Origin: Pelodera strongyloides
Lineage: Eukaryota > Nematoda > Chromadorea > Rhabditida > Rhabditidae
Length of the DNA: 64,000 nucleotides
Assembly: GCA_036852015.1 (NCBI GenBank)
Contig: JAANDG010000671.1
Span: forward strand, 1 to 64,000
Direction of reading: 5' to 3'
Each line of letters begins with the position of its first letter. Within the stretch, counting starts at the first letter, position 1. The notes below the pieces were generated by a model. That model saw nothing but the letters and a program-made list of their open reading frames with translations. It made no database searches and was not told the DNA's origin. Positions 22,301 to 34,476 of the stretch are shown piece after piece. The translations under genes and the position numbers were made by a program.

Positions 22301-23006
22301 TTTATTCTTTCTGGAAGTTTTTTGAGGTGGCGTGAGCCCTTTTTTCTCATAGTAACTGTTATTGTACATTGTGAGGTCAAAGTTGAGCAAAAGAAGTATT
22401 TAATTATGTAATTTTATAGAAAATGATCCCTAATTTTATTCATTTATTTTTTCTAGAATAATTGTTTAGATCTAATCCGAGCTAATGCTTGGATCAGTCT
22501 CAACGATATACAACAGGAGAACGTGTTTGTGAACGCCGGTAAAAGACGAGTGTCGGAGTACCGCAATTGGCATCAAGGTAATTATTCAGGCTTTAATTAC
22601 TGGTAGATAATTGTATGATTTTTTCTCTAATTACTAGGGAAACTCGGGTAGTCCGCGGCGAGGAATTGGCTCGAAAATGTTGAGCGGCCACCACGTGGCG
22701 AGGCCCCTCGTTAATGTTTGGCGAACATAGTGTGCGACAATAAGGTCAAGCGGACAACTTTCCCATATGATGTTGTATGCAAATGAATATACTTAGAATA
22801 AAAAATTGCAAAGTATCGCGTAGTTATTTGCATACACTATATGGGAATTCAGCGACGAATGTCTCGAGACCGGCTATCATACCGCTTTAATTCCAGGCCA
22901 ACCTGATAATGCAAATCACAATGAAAATTGCGTTCAAATGGACAGAGGAGGCCTTTGGTCCGATCAGTTTTGTCTAGTTTCAAGGGCATTTGTGTGTAGG
23001 CGGTAG
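19381..23006 (+). CDS. clec: Secreted C-type lectin domain protein
   Basis: Eight exons join in frame: 19381-19547, 20016-20146, 20487-20604, 21214-21289, 21575-21646, 22139-22229, 22470-22577 and 22897-23006 (290 residues). The N-terminus MLRLLYSSLFLLFTTVYGQ is a signal peptide. Residues of about 55-150 form a charged, partly helical stem. The last 140 residues are a C-type lectin domain: RFRGLEYIFVDEP, SWYGAEEYC, GGHLASIDSHWENDFV, ANAWISLNDI and a terminal LWSDQFCLVSRAFVC. There is no clear EPN/QPD plus WND calcium site, although QPDNANHNENC keeps a QPD. Exon 1 follows TTTTCAG directly, so the ATG lies at a splice acceptor. The exon 1 donor (GTGCGC) was chosen by phase and is the weakest junction. 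Expected to be secreted; ligand unknown. Confidence 0.9.
19622..19637 (+). repeat. Poly-G tract (16 G)
   Basis: An uninterrupted G16 run in lectin intron 1, a G-quadruplex-prone mononucleotide tract typical of nematode genomes. Confidence 0.95.
19831..19981. mobile_element. Palindromic MITE in lectin intron 1
   Basis: The arms GGTTCTAATAAAATTTACCG and CGGTAAATTTTATTGGAACC are inverted copies, and inner arms around TCTCTGCAGCGAGAG also pair. About 150 bp; only this copy was noticed. Confidence 0.8.
20644..20713. repeat. (CT)n low-complexity tract
   Basis: Pyrimidine repeat CTCTCTCT with TTCT interruptions, in lectin intron 3. Confidence 0.9.
20935..21180 (+). repeat. Possible tRNA-derived SINE in lectin intron 3
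   Basis: GGAGCGTGGCGCAGTGGCAA resembles a tRNA 5' half with box A. GGTTCCGGCCC about 75 bp later could be a decayed box B. GC-rich non-tRNA sequence follows. No second copy is present in the window, so the call is tentative. Confidence 0.4.
21748..21884. mobile_element. Palindromic MITE, family F' (GAGGCCATATTCACCACTC ends)
   Basis: Ends resemble GCCATATTCACCACTC and the inverse, with inner GGGGAATTCCCC-type symmetry. Located in lectin intron 5. Relatives are at 49896-50035 and 51230-51330. Confidence 0.8.
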
Positions 23007-23174
23007 ATGTCGTTTGTATAATTGTAAGATAAGTTTTCTTATCTTTTTAACCTTTTTCTTGTTATAGTTCGAAATCAGTTCTCTCTAATTAACCGACAAA
23101 ACTAAGGGTCACTCGATCACAGTAAGTATTATCTTTCTATGTATTTGATTACTGCTAATAATTTTTAGAACACT

Positions 23175-23352
23175 TTAAAGTGAAATACCAGCCGGTTTTT
23201 GAAACGAATCGTGGACGACTGAATTCATACGTATTTATGCTAATTTACTTGGCTCAATTTTTTCAATTCTAATTTATTTTCATTTGAATAAGCTGCATAA
23301 GAATTTTGGTGAACTTGATGTGTTTCAAAAACCGGCTGGCATTTTGCTTTAA
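23175..23352. mobile_element. MITE, family A, TTAA flanks
   Basis: TTAA on both sides, ends AGTGAAATACCAGCCGG and CCGGCTGGCATTTTGCT. Confidence 0.85.
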
Positions 23353-24689
23353 CATTATTTAAAATAAAGATGAAAAGGCTCAAATGAACAGTGTAGTCCT
23401 CACAACTCAGGTACTGATTGTTTCTACTTTAATTCTACAATTATTATTTAAAATTTAAACTGATTTTATAATACAATTTTTACACTCTGTCTTGGGGGTT
23501 TTAAGTTGGAATAAATATTTTGCAGTAAAGAATTCTTATTTTATTTTCACTGTACTGTATGCATATATTATCATGCCTGAACAACACTAATCAATAATTG
23601 GAGGAACGAACAAACGAATTTACAAAAAATCTCAATCATGCAAATAAGTGAGTGATAAACCTAACTAAAATGTTTTCTATTATGCTTCTATTATGTTTTC
23701 TATTATGCTTTACAGAAAATAACTAGAAACCGGTTCACTATCATTATCAATCTCCTTACAACTCTTACATCATTTACCATTTACTCAAGAAAAGGAAGGG
23801 CTCATATCCAGTCTTAGGTTTCTCGACAGTCACGCCTGACGTAGTACTGCGGATAAACCCGGTTTGTCAGTGATAAAGAGATATGATCATTATCAAAGCG
23901 TCAAGGTCACTATAAAAAGAGCGTCAAGGTCGCCGAACCGGACACTGGTTCTGTCCTAGTTAGCTGTTAGCATCTACGGGTTGTCCATTGTTATTTATTT
24001 TTGAATTATAAGTGTTTTAGTTTCGGTTAAAGTTTAGATGTGGAACGTGTAAGCTTTATGTGAGCTACACTATTTTGTGGTTACCCGATTGATATGTTCT
24101 TTGCATAGTTATTTCAGCGTGACCGTGTGTTTACAAATTGAGTTACTAGTTTTTTTATCGTTAATAAATATTTCCTAAACGATATTGCCTATGGAAATAC
24201 AAAAAAATCCCCAAAATGTCCTGTGCCGAACAGTTTTCTGTCCGTTCAAAAAGCCACAAAAGAAGAGTGCGCGAATTGTGCGCTAAAACAGCGCCATTAG
24301 CGCGCGATAAGAAGACCAAAGTGGTTCCGTAGAGTTTTCCCTATGTGTCTAGCTTGTTGATGCCTAAAAGTGCACGCTTACTTACGAAAAAAAGAAAACA
24401 TATTATTTAGCAAATATTTCTCATCGTTGTAATAAACAACCCTGCTATTCTAACTTTTTTTGGTTTGTTTTAGCAACTACTTGGTGTTTATTCATTATTC
24501 GCTTACGCGAACGTTTTTGTAGGCATCAGGTCTTTGAGCAAGCATAGAATATAAATGTTAATAAATGCTAAAATATTTTTATTTTGAAAGAATGCCTGTC
24601 GTTCACGTGAAAATTTATTAGCATCACTTTTATTCCACATTTCTCCCTGTTGAAAAGGGGGAGAATTTCTTATTTTCCCGAAAATTCTT

Positions 24690-24866
24690 TAAACGCCGGC
24701 CGTTTTTGAAACGTATCGAGTACACCAACATCCTTATGCAGCTTAAGCAAATGACCATAAATTAGAAGAAAAAATAGAGCTAAATTCGAGTAAATTAGCA
24801 TAAATAACTAAGAATTCAGTTGTCCACGATGCCGCGTTTCAAAAACCGGCCGGTATTTCGCTTTGA
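24690..24866. mobile_element. MITE, family A
   Basis: Ends CGCCGGCCGTTTTTGAAACG and ACCGGCCGGTATTTCGC. The left tip is slightly trimmed. Confidence 0.8.
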
Positions 24867-25297
24867 GAATTGACTTTGCACATTGCATAGCATATGTTAT
24901 ACTATTTGTTTATTCTGGCGGAATGCATGCAGATTGTTTGCTGTCTTGTAATAGCAATAATTAGCTGTGTTTATTTACATGCTAACTACTCCAGTGTATT
25001 ATCTGTTCATTGTGATTACAGCTGCTGAACATACTGCTATTAAGTATTTATTTATCTATGTTTTAATCTTCTTATCGTGCTATTTTTGTCGCGCGCCGCG
25101 GCATAAAAACTGGTGTGCCGGGGAGAAACCGCGCGCATCTTACTATAGTCACGCACTTTTGCCCGTGTTCAATGTAAGTAGTAAATTCATCGTATAATTT
25201 CACATTGTATACTTTGTTTCTCTTTTTTCACGTTTTAATCTTATTTACAATTAAAAACACATTTTTATTTTTGTTTTTATTGAGAAGTCAATCACGC

Positions 25298-28200
25298 ATG
25301 CTTCATAAATTGCTGTTCATCATGATGCCAATGACTCTAGCTTATGCTGCGGCCGAAGCAGAAGAGCTGCCTGATGAAATGTGAGTTATTTATTTATTTA
25401 TAAATTTAATATTTATTTTATTTTACTTTTTAATAAGTTCCGTAGGGAATGAAACAAAACAAACGAAACATTTAAAATCCAAGGGATGCTCACATACTTA
25501 ACTGTAGGTGTAGGTCTTGTTAATATGTAATTACATATCCTGAAATGTTGTATTATATAATTAATATTAATTAACTGATTTTTCACCAACAAATACTCGA
25601 TAAATCGGCTTATTTATTGATTTATTATGTATTCAGATATCTAGTTACTTCTCTTATTTACTTATTATTTAGTTTCTCCTTTTTCGTATTTCTTATTTAT
25701 TTTTAATCAATAGCACTACCCCCTCGCTTTCTTGGGGTCCAATGACACAAGCGTAAATAAAATACCTGATAGTGTGTGCTGTCTCGCACACCCAAACACA
25801 TAGTAGTGGGCACGTCAAAACACGAGCCTACCTTTATTTACCCAACTTTTTGCATATGTTTTGGATTATATTTATTCATTTTAAATGGGAATTTCTAGTC
25901 CCTTCTTCATCTGTTAAAAGCTGTGCAATTATTGTTACTTTGTTATGTTAGAAATAGAACAACTGTGCTAAACAACTGAACAACACATGTTTATTAGGCG
26001 AAAGTGTGGTGAAATAACACATGCGATGAAGTAAGATACCGTTAAAGCGAAATATCGGCCGGTTTTTGAAACGCATCGTGGACAACTGAATTCTTACGTA
26101 TTTATGCTAATTTACTCGAATTTAGTTCGCTTTTTTATTATAACTTATGCTCATTTGCATATGCCGCATAAGAATGCTGATGTACTCGATGTCTTTCAAA
26201 AACCGGCCGGTAGTTCGCTTTAAATTTGCAACTTCGACGTTTCCCTGACAAAAATATTCCCTTCATCCATATATGTCCCTATGATATCTTGAAGAAATAA
26301 GACATTTCACCCCTTCCGCACTTCACGCTGCAAATGTAAAAGACAAAGCAAAGTGCACCTTGTTATATCAACCGAAAATTTACCTTACTCTATTTTTATC
26401 TGATTTATTATTCATGTGAAAAGGGCATTTCTTTCTCTAGAGTCGACGACTCTATGATGTCACACAACAAAATTGTGGGACTCAACGAGAGAGCGCTCAA
26501 ATCAGGTAGGCCAATAATCGGGGCCATATCGGGGTGTTTGGAAATGATCGGAGCCATATCGGGGTTTTCCTGAAAATAATCGGGGCCATATCGGGGTTTT
26601 TGGAAGAATGATCGGGGCCATATGGTTTTTTTTTAATAATCGGGGCCATATTGATAAATGTTCCCGATGTGGGCCCGATTATCCGTGATCGGGCTTTTTG
26701 CGGGACTTGATCGGGGCCATAGCGGGTTTTTTTTCCTAAATAATTGGGGCCATATCGGCGGTTCCATCATGTGGTTAGTTCTCGAAAATGTCAGACGGTC
26801 AGGCCTAGTCCTAGGCCTAGGAATGCGTCTACTGCCAGATTACGGCATAATTTTCATTAGATGGTGAATTGGCTCTTGACATTAATGCCTTCTTGTACTT
26901 AACATTAGTGATTATATAAATTATACATAATATTGATAAAACCGTGAAGTAACTCGTTCAGGCGATGGTACGCCTACCATCGACCCTACCCAATCTACCC
27001 TTTTCGGCATGCGTTTCTGCCCATGGTGCGAAAGGGTGCTATTGGTGGCAGCGAGGAAAGGAATTAAGTGAGTTAATGCTAACTGTTATTATACACTTTT
27101 ACATAACGTTGTATCGTTTGAGTTGATCCAGCCTATACAGTCTATGCAGTCCATGGTGCAAGTTTGTGCAAAACTGTATTTATTTGTTTCATTTTTTAAT
27201 TCACTTCAGCCTGCGCATGATAAACATTAACTTGAAGGACAAACCAGAATGGTACAAGTTGAAACATCCGGAAGGGAAAGTACCAGCACTGGAACTTGAT
27301 GGAAAGGTAAAAACTCGACTGAAGTTTGAAACTTGACCAACGTATAAACGTATAAACTTCATCAAAGTATAAACTTGGCAAATGACAGACTGTAGGACGT
27401 GGCAAAGTAAATGTCCTCAAGCGTCTGTCAATTCCAAATAGCCTAGGAAAATATAACTTGAGCGGCGATGTTTTCGCGGCGTCCTGCATTTCGCGATACT
27501 CTGTGGAAAGCTGGCATGTAAGCCGCGTGTAAATGATTGGCTTGTAAGCATGCTTGCCAATCTTTCGCCGCTTGCTGGCCAACGTTTGCGCTGTGGCTAT
27601 AACATTAACATAACATTTATTACGAACATAAATGTCGCACAAGTTTGGGTAAGGCAATACCACAATGAAAAACTATGAACCGTGAAAATGCAATTTTGAC
27701 TAAAATAAAAGATAAAAGCACCAAATAAAAACAGATTTACAGGAATAGGCCAGAGTTACTCTCAATCCTAAGTGAAGGCTATATGATTGTTCATTCTTGA
27801 TTCTTGTTTGTTTATCCATCTCATATTTTCAGATAGTTCTTGATTCGGCGATAATTCCTGAATTTCTGGACGATACTTATCCACAGGATAGAATCCTGCC
27901 TTCGGATCCCTTTTTGAAGGCGCAACAGAAAATGCTGGCATCGAAGTTGGAGACAATTGTGAGTCATTTTTTTATTTTTAGAGCAGTGAAATGTATCTAA
28001 ATAACTCATTGTTTTCCTCAACGTGTATCCTCGCCGGGGAGAAATCTTATTGTAAAGAGTTTAGATGTTTGTGACCGAATCCGCAACGAAATCCATACTG
28101 CGTTTCAAGGAAAATCCATTATTATTCAGTCCAGTCATCCCCCTAACAACTCTATTGAGGAGTTCTTCCGTGCAAGGACTCGTTCCAATATCGTATTCTA

Positions 28201-29928
28201 TCTGTACCAATACCTTATTGTACTTGCTAAACGGTACCGGTACCGTTACTGTACGTCCATACCGTACCGGCACTGGCGGTAACCAAGGAACGGTGCGCTC
28301 AAATTCCGTTGTTTGCAGCTTCCTAAAGCTTTCAACTTGCTCCTCGATGTGATGAGACATCCCAATGTAGGAGAAAAGAACCAACAGGAAGCAAGAACGC
28401 TCCTGACACAGGCCGAAAAAATTCTAGAACAATCTGGCACCTTTTATGGAGGTATTGATTGATTTTACATTTATTGATTTATTCTAGATACAAGCAGAGA
28501 GCAGACAAACAGACATATTACATGGACAATAGAACATCCAGAGGATTGGGTGTTTTATCTTGGCCCCTTGTAATAAATTATCACCATCTAACTATCTTGT
28601 AAATTGCTTGCTGTTTTCTATACACATATGTGTGAGTATACAAGCTTCTTGAGGTAGTTGGCATAGTGCAAGAAAATCTGGTTTTTGAAACGCATCGTAG
28701 ATAACTGAATTCTTACGCATTTATGCTAATTTGCTCGAATTCAGCTCGATTTTTTATTCTAGTTTTTGCTCATTTGCATACGCTGCATAAGAATGTTGGT
28801 CTACTCGATGTGTTTCAAAACCCTGCCGGCATATACACAAAGTTTCCACATTTTATTGAATATTTTTCAGGTGACAAACCAGGATTCGCAGACTATCTGA
28901 CCATTCCATTCCTTGAAAGAATATTCGTCCTTTCTCATAAGTAGGATAATTTATGTATGTATTACAAAAAGGGTACCCTTACGACCGACGAGTGCAGAGG
29001 CTTCCCTAGGATCACGAGCGCTCTGCATCTCTTCTGCTCTCACACTCTCTACGCACTCTTTAGCACCCTGGGGAGGCCAGGGTGAGCTCCCTGCGTGTTG
29101 GTGATACGGCCTCAGAGAGGATAGCAGTACGGAGTATGGGGTTTCCAAGTATGCCAAAACCGTGTGTTTTCCTTCCAAGTATCAATTGCAAAATAGTGTG
29201 CCAATCTACCGTAATTTTGCGTAATTTTGACACATCCGCATTATAGAAAATCCGCTATCAAAGCTAATTATTTGTTGAACAAATGGTCCCGTGGCGATCG
29301 GTCGTAAAAACTGCCTGTAGATCTGCTCGTGTAGTGCCAAACTACGGTAATTGTTTCTATACTTGGAAGGAAAATCGGCCATACTTGGAAACCCCAGTAG
29401 ACTGTAGAGGAGTGCTAGCAGCCACAGCGAGTACAATTCTTCCTTTTTAGAGAAGGTATCACCGGATTCAATACGGATGACTTCCCAGGAAATCAGGAGT
29501 ACCCAAGCTTGACCCGATGGTTCTACAGTATGACGCAATTGCCCGAGGTTGGTAGTATTCTATACACTGGATCACCTTTGAGTTGATCATCGATGTTTCC
29601 TGGGCAACTCGATGAACAGCAACATCTAGTTGTTGAGCGCCACTGAGGAAACCTTGCCGGGCCGCTCACATTGTGCTCACAAAATGTGGGCCGCGCACGC
29701 AACGATTTACCGCATATGGTGTAACTGGACGCGCTCGCGTAGAGAAGTTTGGTTCTAATCAACACGCTACTGCTTATTCATCATTTGTATTGATTGAAAT
29801 TTTTATTGATTAGTATTTTTATGGATTATTCTTTGCAGTTTGCTGCTGTGACTCAACCGGTTGACGTGCAACTGAAGTGGTTCGAGGGTTATGTGAAGGG
29901 AGACGGAGATTACGATACCGGTCTTTGA
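25298..29928 (+). CDS. gsto: Omega-class glutathione transferase with a predicted signal peptide
   Basis: Nine exons join in frame: 25298-25380, 26441-26505, 26962-27067, 27210-27306, 27833-27958, 28319-28451, 28871-28940, 29451-29547 and 29839-29928 (288 residues). The thioredoxin-like N-domain carries the omega catalytic cysteine in MRFCPWCERVLL. NINLKDKPEWYKLKHP and KVPALELDGK complete the glutathione site. Helical domain features are DSAIIPEFLDDTYP, GFADYLTIPFLER and a terminal YDTGL. Exon 1 encodes MLHKLLFIMMPMTLAYAAA, a good signal peptide, followed by an extra segment of about 40 residues before the usual start. That suggests secretion; some nematode omega transferases are secreted. 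Activity would be thiol transfer and dehydroascorbate reduction. Exons 1-2 are supported by phase, not homology. Confidence 0.9.
26042..26223. mobile_element. MITE, family A, TTAA flanks
   Basis: TTAA on both sides, ends AGCGAAATATCGGCCGG and CCGGCCGGTAGTTCGCT. Located in transferase intron 1. Confidence 0.9.
26508..26765. repeat. Tandem GGGGCCATATCGGGGTTTTT units (family H)
   Basis: About six imperfect units of roughly 35-45 bp containing ATCGGGGCCATATCGGGG. Starts three bases after the donor of transferase exon 2. Confidence 0.85.
28678..28834. mobile_element. MITE, family A, ends trimmed
   Basis: The internal body and the GTTTTTGAAACGCATCG motif are kept on both arms, but the outer ends are eroded. 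Located in transferase intron 6. Confidence 0.75.
28978..29118. mobile_element. MITE, family F, decayed copy
   Basis: Shares CACGAGCGCTCTGCATCTC and the GGGAGGCCAG to GTGTTGGTG arm with 1361-1503. Located in transferase intron 7. Confidence 0.65.
29137..29397. mobile_element. MITE, family G-like (GGGGTTTCCAAGTATGCC ends)
   Basis: Ends GGGGTTTCCAAGTATG and CATACTTGGAAACCCC are exact inverse copies. The interior differs from the 140-bp family G elements at 53799, 54390 and 60496. Located in transferase intron 7. Confidence 0.8.
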
Positions 29929-30977
29929 TCGATAATTATTGATTGATTAATTCATTATTTATTTATTTATCGATTAATAAAAAGTTAAGATTCCATGTGT
30001 GGGACGCAATAAGTAATAGATTTCAGATCGAGGCTGGATTTTCTCTGCACTTTATCCTTATGCAACAAATTTTGGTACTGGGTTGATATCTTTTTGACTT
30101 TGACTGTCTAAGTTCAAAAAATTTCTTAATTACTCTGTTGGTTGACTTGAAGTGTACATTTATTTGTTTATTTATTTATTAAATACACCAAAAGGTATTT
30201 GTTTATTTATTTATTAAATCCGAGGATGAAAAATAAAACGGACATATAAACGCAAGCAGTGACCGATAAGATTAGCAGCAAGATTTTACATTCTGCATTT
30301 GGAATGTTGTTGAAAGGGAATAAAACACATGCGCCCGATTTGACTACCCTCGATGTCGATATGTGCCCGAAATGGTCCCGATTATTTGTGAGACGTGATC
30401 GTTTTCATTCCTTGCGTGGAGTTTTTTCTTGCTCTTTATTCTTTCCCTGAATTCAGCATCCGCAATGTGCCCTAAATCGTAAATGTTAAAATGCAAAGAA
30501 TGCCGAGCATATTTGCACGCAACTCATATCAAATTACACAGCCATTAACGTTTAGGCATCGTATTTACTTCTTACAAAGCAGTTTTTCATAAAAGGCTTG
30601 GAATCTATATAAAATTCGCGTTTTTTCAGCTAATTGCACATTTGTTTGGTTGAAATACAAATATTGTGGAACAAGCGAACGCTAATTAGGGTACTAATTA
30701 GAATATATGGATGGGAGAAAATTTAAAGAATAAGTAGTGGAAGCACGAAAAGGTGTAGTATGAATATTGGCTGTGATTTGGAAATGATAAAAAAAGAACA
30801 AAAAAATGTAAGAACACATTTATGATTTTAGATGCTTATGCTCCCCATTATAGTCACTGACTGTGTTTCACCAGAGCCAGACATAATCAACAAACAGGCT
30901 TATTTTATCGTGTTAGAAATAAAATATTGTACAAAATATGCTACAAATTATTGGCAAGGGAGGCAATTTCTTATCTC

Positions 30978-31075
30978 TCCGTCTCTCTCTCTCTCTCCAT
31001 CTCTCTCTCTTTGTCGCCAACTCTCTCTCTCTATGTTATTATGTCTTATGTTTCTCACTCTCTCTCTCTCACCTC
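30978..31075. repeat. (CT)n low-complexity tract
   Basis: TCTCTCTCTC with short interruptions. Confidence 0.9.
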
Positions 31076-31242
31076 GTCTCTAAAAAAAATTGAAACCCGT
31101 GAGCCCATTTGATCGGTCTCCGTAAACGCAAAATTCAAAATCGAGGTTATGCAAATTTAATGGGTTTGGGCGTTTGCGAGTTGGGCGCTCTCGCAAAGGA
31201 TATGCATACACATAAAGGTCGCCAACGAACGAAAAATTTAAC

Positions 31243-31418
31243 TTAAAGCGGGCTGTCACGTGATTTTGAAACGTGTGCTGGGCGACATCACTCCTCTGTA
31301 TTATATGCAAGCTGTGTTCCACTATGTGTGGGCCACAGAAATTTACATATTGTACATGGTACATGGTAGAGCAGTTGTTCGGCCTTCGTTTCAAAAGTCC
31401 CGCATCCTACCGCGTTAA
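31243..31418. mobile_element. MITE, family E-like, first link of a three-element chain
   Basis: Left end TTAAAGCGGGCTGTCACGTG, right end CGTTTCAAAAGTCCCGCATC then TTAA. Its right TTAA (31415-31418) is the left TTAA of the next element. Confidence 0.75.
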
Positions 31419-31864
31419 AGGGAGAGGCCCATGAGAATAAAGTGTTCCTCAATTTATTTGTAAAGAATGTCCGGAATTTCAGAAATATTACTGTGAAAAC
31501 GGCATTGCTTGAAGCCTAGAACTCACAGAGTTATTCCAAGAGTTCGGCCAGGTACCGTAGTCAGGATCAATTTGCGCTCTTAGGGCATTCCTATATTGGA
31601 AACGCCTCTTTGTAATTGTAGGAATGATCTTTATTCGTTTGACCATTCTTTTTTAAAGAAAGAATGCAAATGAACGGATATAAACCGTAAAAACGAATTT
31701 TGACGTTGCTGACTACGGTACCTAGCCGAACTGTTTGCCGGGGAATAACTCTGCGAGTTCGAGGCTTCACGCAATGCGGTTTTCACAGTAACGTTTCTGA
31801 AATTCCGGACATTCTGTGCAAGTAAATTAAGGAGAACTTTTTTCTCATGGACCTCTCCCTTTAA
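31415..31864. mobile_element. MITE, family C (AGGGAGAGGCCCATGAGAA ends), 450 bp
   Basis: Ends AGGGAGAGGCCCATGAGAA and TTCTCATGGACCTCTCCCT between TTAA copies. Long inverted arms also include CCGGAATTTCAGAAATATTA and its near inverse. A second copy is at 52025-52482. Confidence 0.9.
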
Positions 31865-32031
31865 AGCGAAATGCTAGCTTCTTTGGAAAATTTGCATATG
31901 ACAAGCAAATCCTATGTATCCTATGCTAATTTTGTACGATTGCCGTGGACGATCGTACAAAATTAGCATATGATACATAGGATTTGCTTATCATATGCAA
32001 ATTTTCCAAAGGGGCTAGCACTTTGCTTTAA
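31861..32031. mobile_element. MITE, family B, third link of the chain
   Basis: Hairpin with ends AGCGAAATGCTAGC and GCTAGCACTTTGCT between TTAA copies. Shares TTAA 31861-31864 with the preceding element. Confidence 0.9.
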
Positions 32032-33045
32032 TGCTTTTCATTCAGTGGCGTTTTCATTCATTTCTCTCAAGTTTGGGCATGGAATACATTTGTTATAGTA
32101 TCGCCTTTATTTATGCTAATTACCAATAGACCAAACGCGATTTGGCCGAGAGATGCTTCATTCAACACAAAATTGAGAACAATAAATTTCTTTTTTTTAT
32201 TCCTTTTTATTTTCTATCACTTCACCGTTTTGATATCATTTCATGATTAATTTCTTGCCTTTTGTCTGAATGTGATTTTTATGATTTTTTTCTTTTGAAA
32301 ACGCTGTGAAAAGGTGAAAATTTCTGATAGGTAAAATATATGTCACAAAAATATTTCGTATTTCAAGTGATTTAACGTAGCGTGGAGAAATGCATTCCAT
32401 CGCATCTCTTGTATGCAAATAAAGAGTCCAGAATATGTTTACTAAGCGGATTTTCATGAGATCTCACTTGCTTAACTATAATGAAACTCCTTCTAATGAT
32501 CAAAGAAATATTTCTTTAAACTTGGAGTCACTATAGTAAATAGAAGAAAGTGTGCGGATGCTAAAATGCTGCGGAAAATCTTGGCCGGTAAGTGTGGACT
32601 ACACTTGCAAAATATGTACAAGTTTCGAGTTTCTATCTCGCGTAGAGGTAGTTCAAAGGTCATAATTTCAAGAATAATTAAGATGGTACGCAGACATTCA
32701 TTTGTACATCGAACCTCATTAAAGGGATGGGTTCACTTCAAAATCCCCTTGTTTTTATGCTTTAGTTTGATTGTACAAAGGTACAAAGGTACAAAGTTTG
32801 ATTGTACAAAGGATTGAGAGCAATCCCACAATATTTTCCCGCTTATAGCGTTCAATGTATGAATTCCTGTGTATTATTGTATTTCTGTTTTCTGTGATAT
32901 TTTTTGAAAAATTGTGCGTTCACATTTTTGTGTGCGTAATAAATATTATTATTATATTGTAAGAATTAGTGAAAAATCGCGCAGTCTGCACCGTATGGGA
33001 ATTCAGCTTCCAGCATACGTTTTAAAAACCGGATGTTATACCGTG

Positions 33046-33497
33046 TTAAAGGGACGGGCCCATCAAAATAAACCTATAGTTTGCATGTTTTTGTAATTTG
33101 TATAAAGGGGGTTTATTATAATATATGTACACTAAGTTACGGCTAGACTTTATCCCGCTGAAATTTTTCGGTGTCGATAAACTCAAAAGTATACCGTAGA
33201 AGACCAACAATTGCACCCTTATTTCCTTACCGCGTCTCCCGAGGATACCTCGCTCTGATTGGGACCCGGGAGACTATCTGTCCATATAGCCACATTCCCC
33301 CGGGACACGCGACAAGAAAATAGGGTGCAATTGTGTGTCTTCTACGGTATACTTTTGAGTTTATCGACACCGAAAAATTTCAGCGGGATAAACTCTAGCC
33401 GAAATTTAGTGTACATATATATTATAATAAACCCCCTTTATACAAATTATAAAAACATGCAAAATATGGGTTTATTTTGATGGGCCCGTCCCTTTAA
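33046..33497. mobile_element. MITE, family D (AGGGACGGGCCCATCAAAAT ends), 452 bp
   Basis: TTAA on both sides, ends AGGGACGGGCCCATCAAAAT and ATTTTGATGGGCCCGTCCCT. The inner arms contain ACTCAAAAGTATACCGTAGA and its inverse. The left TTAA abuts a half-copy of another family that ends at 33049. Confidence 0.9.
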
Positions 33498-34476
33498 AGC
33501 ATTCTGCATTCCTGGGTGGCCCTGTGGAGAGAAAGTCTGCCTCTCATGGTCGGGTTCGGCATCAATATACAACTTGGCGTGCAAGCGGCTACGTTGCGGC
33601 GTGCAAACCAATTGGCGCTCTCTTCTCAAATGGTTTGCCTTATGTTTCGTGTATCAGGTCTTCGTAGTTCCCTGTGTTTATCATTTACATGTAGAAATTG
33701 TCTGTCCCCTCACACGAAATATTATTTACTTCTGGCCGTCGCTGAATACTAAATAATCCTTGATTCATCAAGTATATGCTCTATGCGCATTTTTTATGCA
33801 CAAATAAACTGCGTGCGGTGAGCTGGAACGAATCGCTCTTATATTCAAGCAGGCAAAGTTATGCATAAAGTTGTGAATAGCTGGAGACTAGCTGCCAGCC
33901 AAGATTCAGAAATAGAAACAGTAATTCAAAAAAACACAGAAAGCCTTTAAAGTGCTACATACAGTTGTATTGAGCGTAATTTAAATATGCTAGGTTAGAT
34001 CATGCTTAAGCTACCGTAATCTAGATGATTTTTTTAAAAGTTGCTTCGCGCGTAGCAGCGTAATTTTGAATTTTTTTGAAAACAGTTTTTAGTATATATT
34101 TTTGTTATATTGCGGTCATGCTTTTTGTCTGAAAAGGTTTACTCTTTGGTTTATAATCCGTATACTTCCCCAACGTATCTAGTCCTCTGTTTAATTACGA
34201 AGACAGGTGCATTTCGGGTCCATTCGAAACTGCAAAGTAGATTTTGTGTTGAATGCGTTATTTAAAAATGTTGCTTATTACTGATGAATCCTGCGATGTT
34301 TAAGTATGTACAAGGAGCGTTCGGTTTACTTACGATTGGCATTTAATCATAAAATCTCCCTCCAACTTTCCCTCTCTCTTTCAATCGTTCTTTCTTTTTT
34401 CCCGCATTCATAAATAAGCAAGGGCTCTACTAATTTCATTCTTTCTCTCTTTCATAGGAATTGTTGCTCTATACTA

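Larger units (their letters stand above)
23007..25297. other. Lectin 3' region and intergenic spacer
   Basis: AATAAA signals occur near 23360 and 23510. Two family A MITEs (23175-23352 and 24690-24866) and a patch of GCGCGC words near 24260-24310 lie here. No gene is supported before the transferase start. Confidence 0.5.

Noticed and set aside
27196..27663. Open frame of 155 codons on the minus strand
   Set aside because: It overlaps transferase exon 4 antisense and continues in the intron. No domain; the plus-strand exon explains the conserved part.
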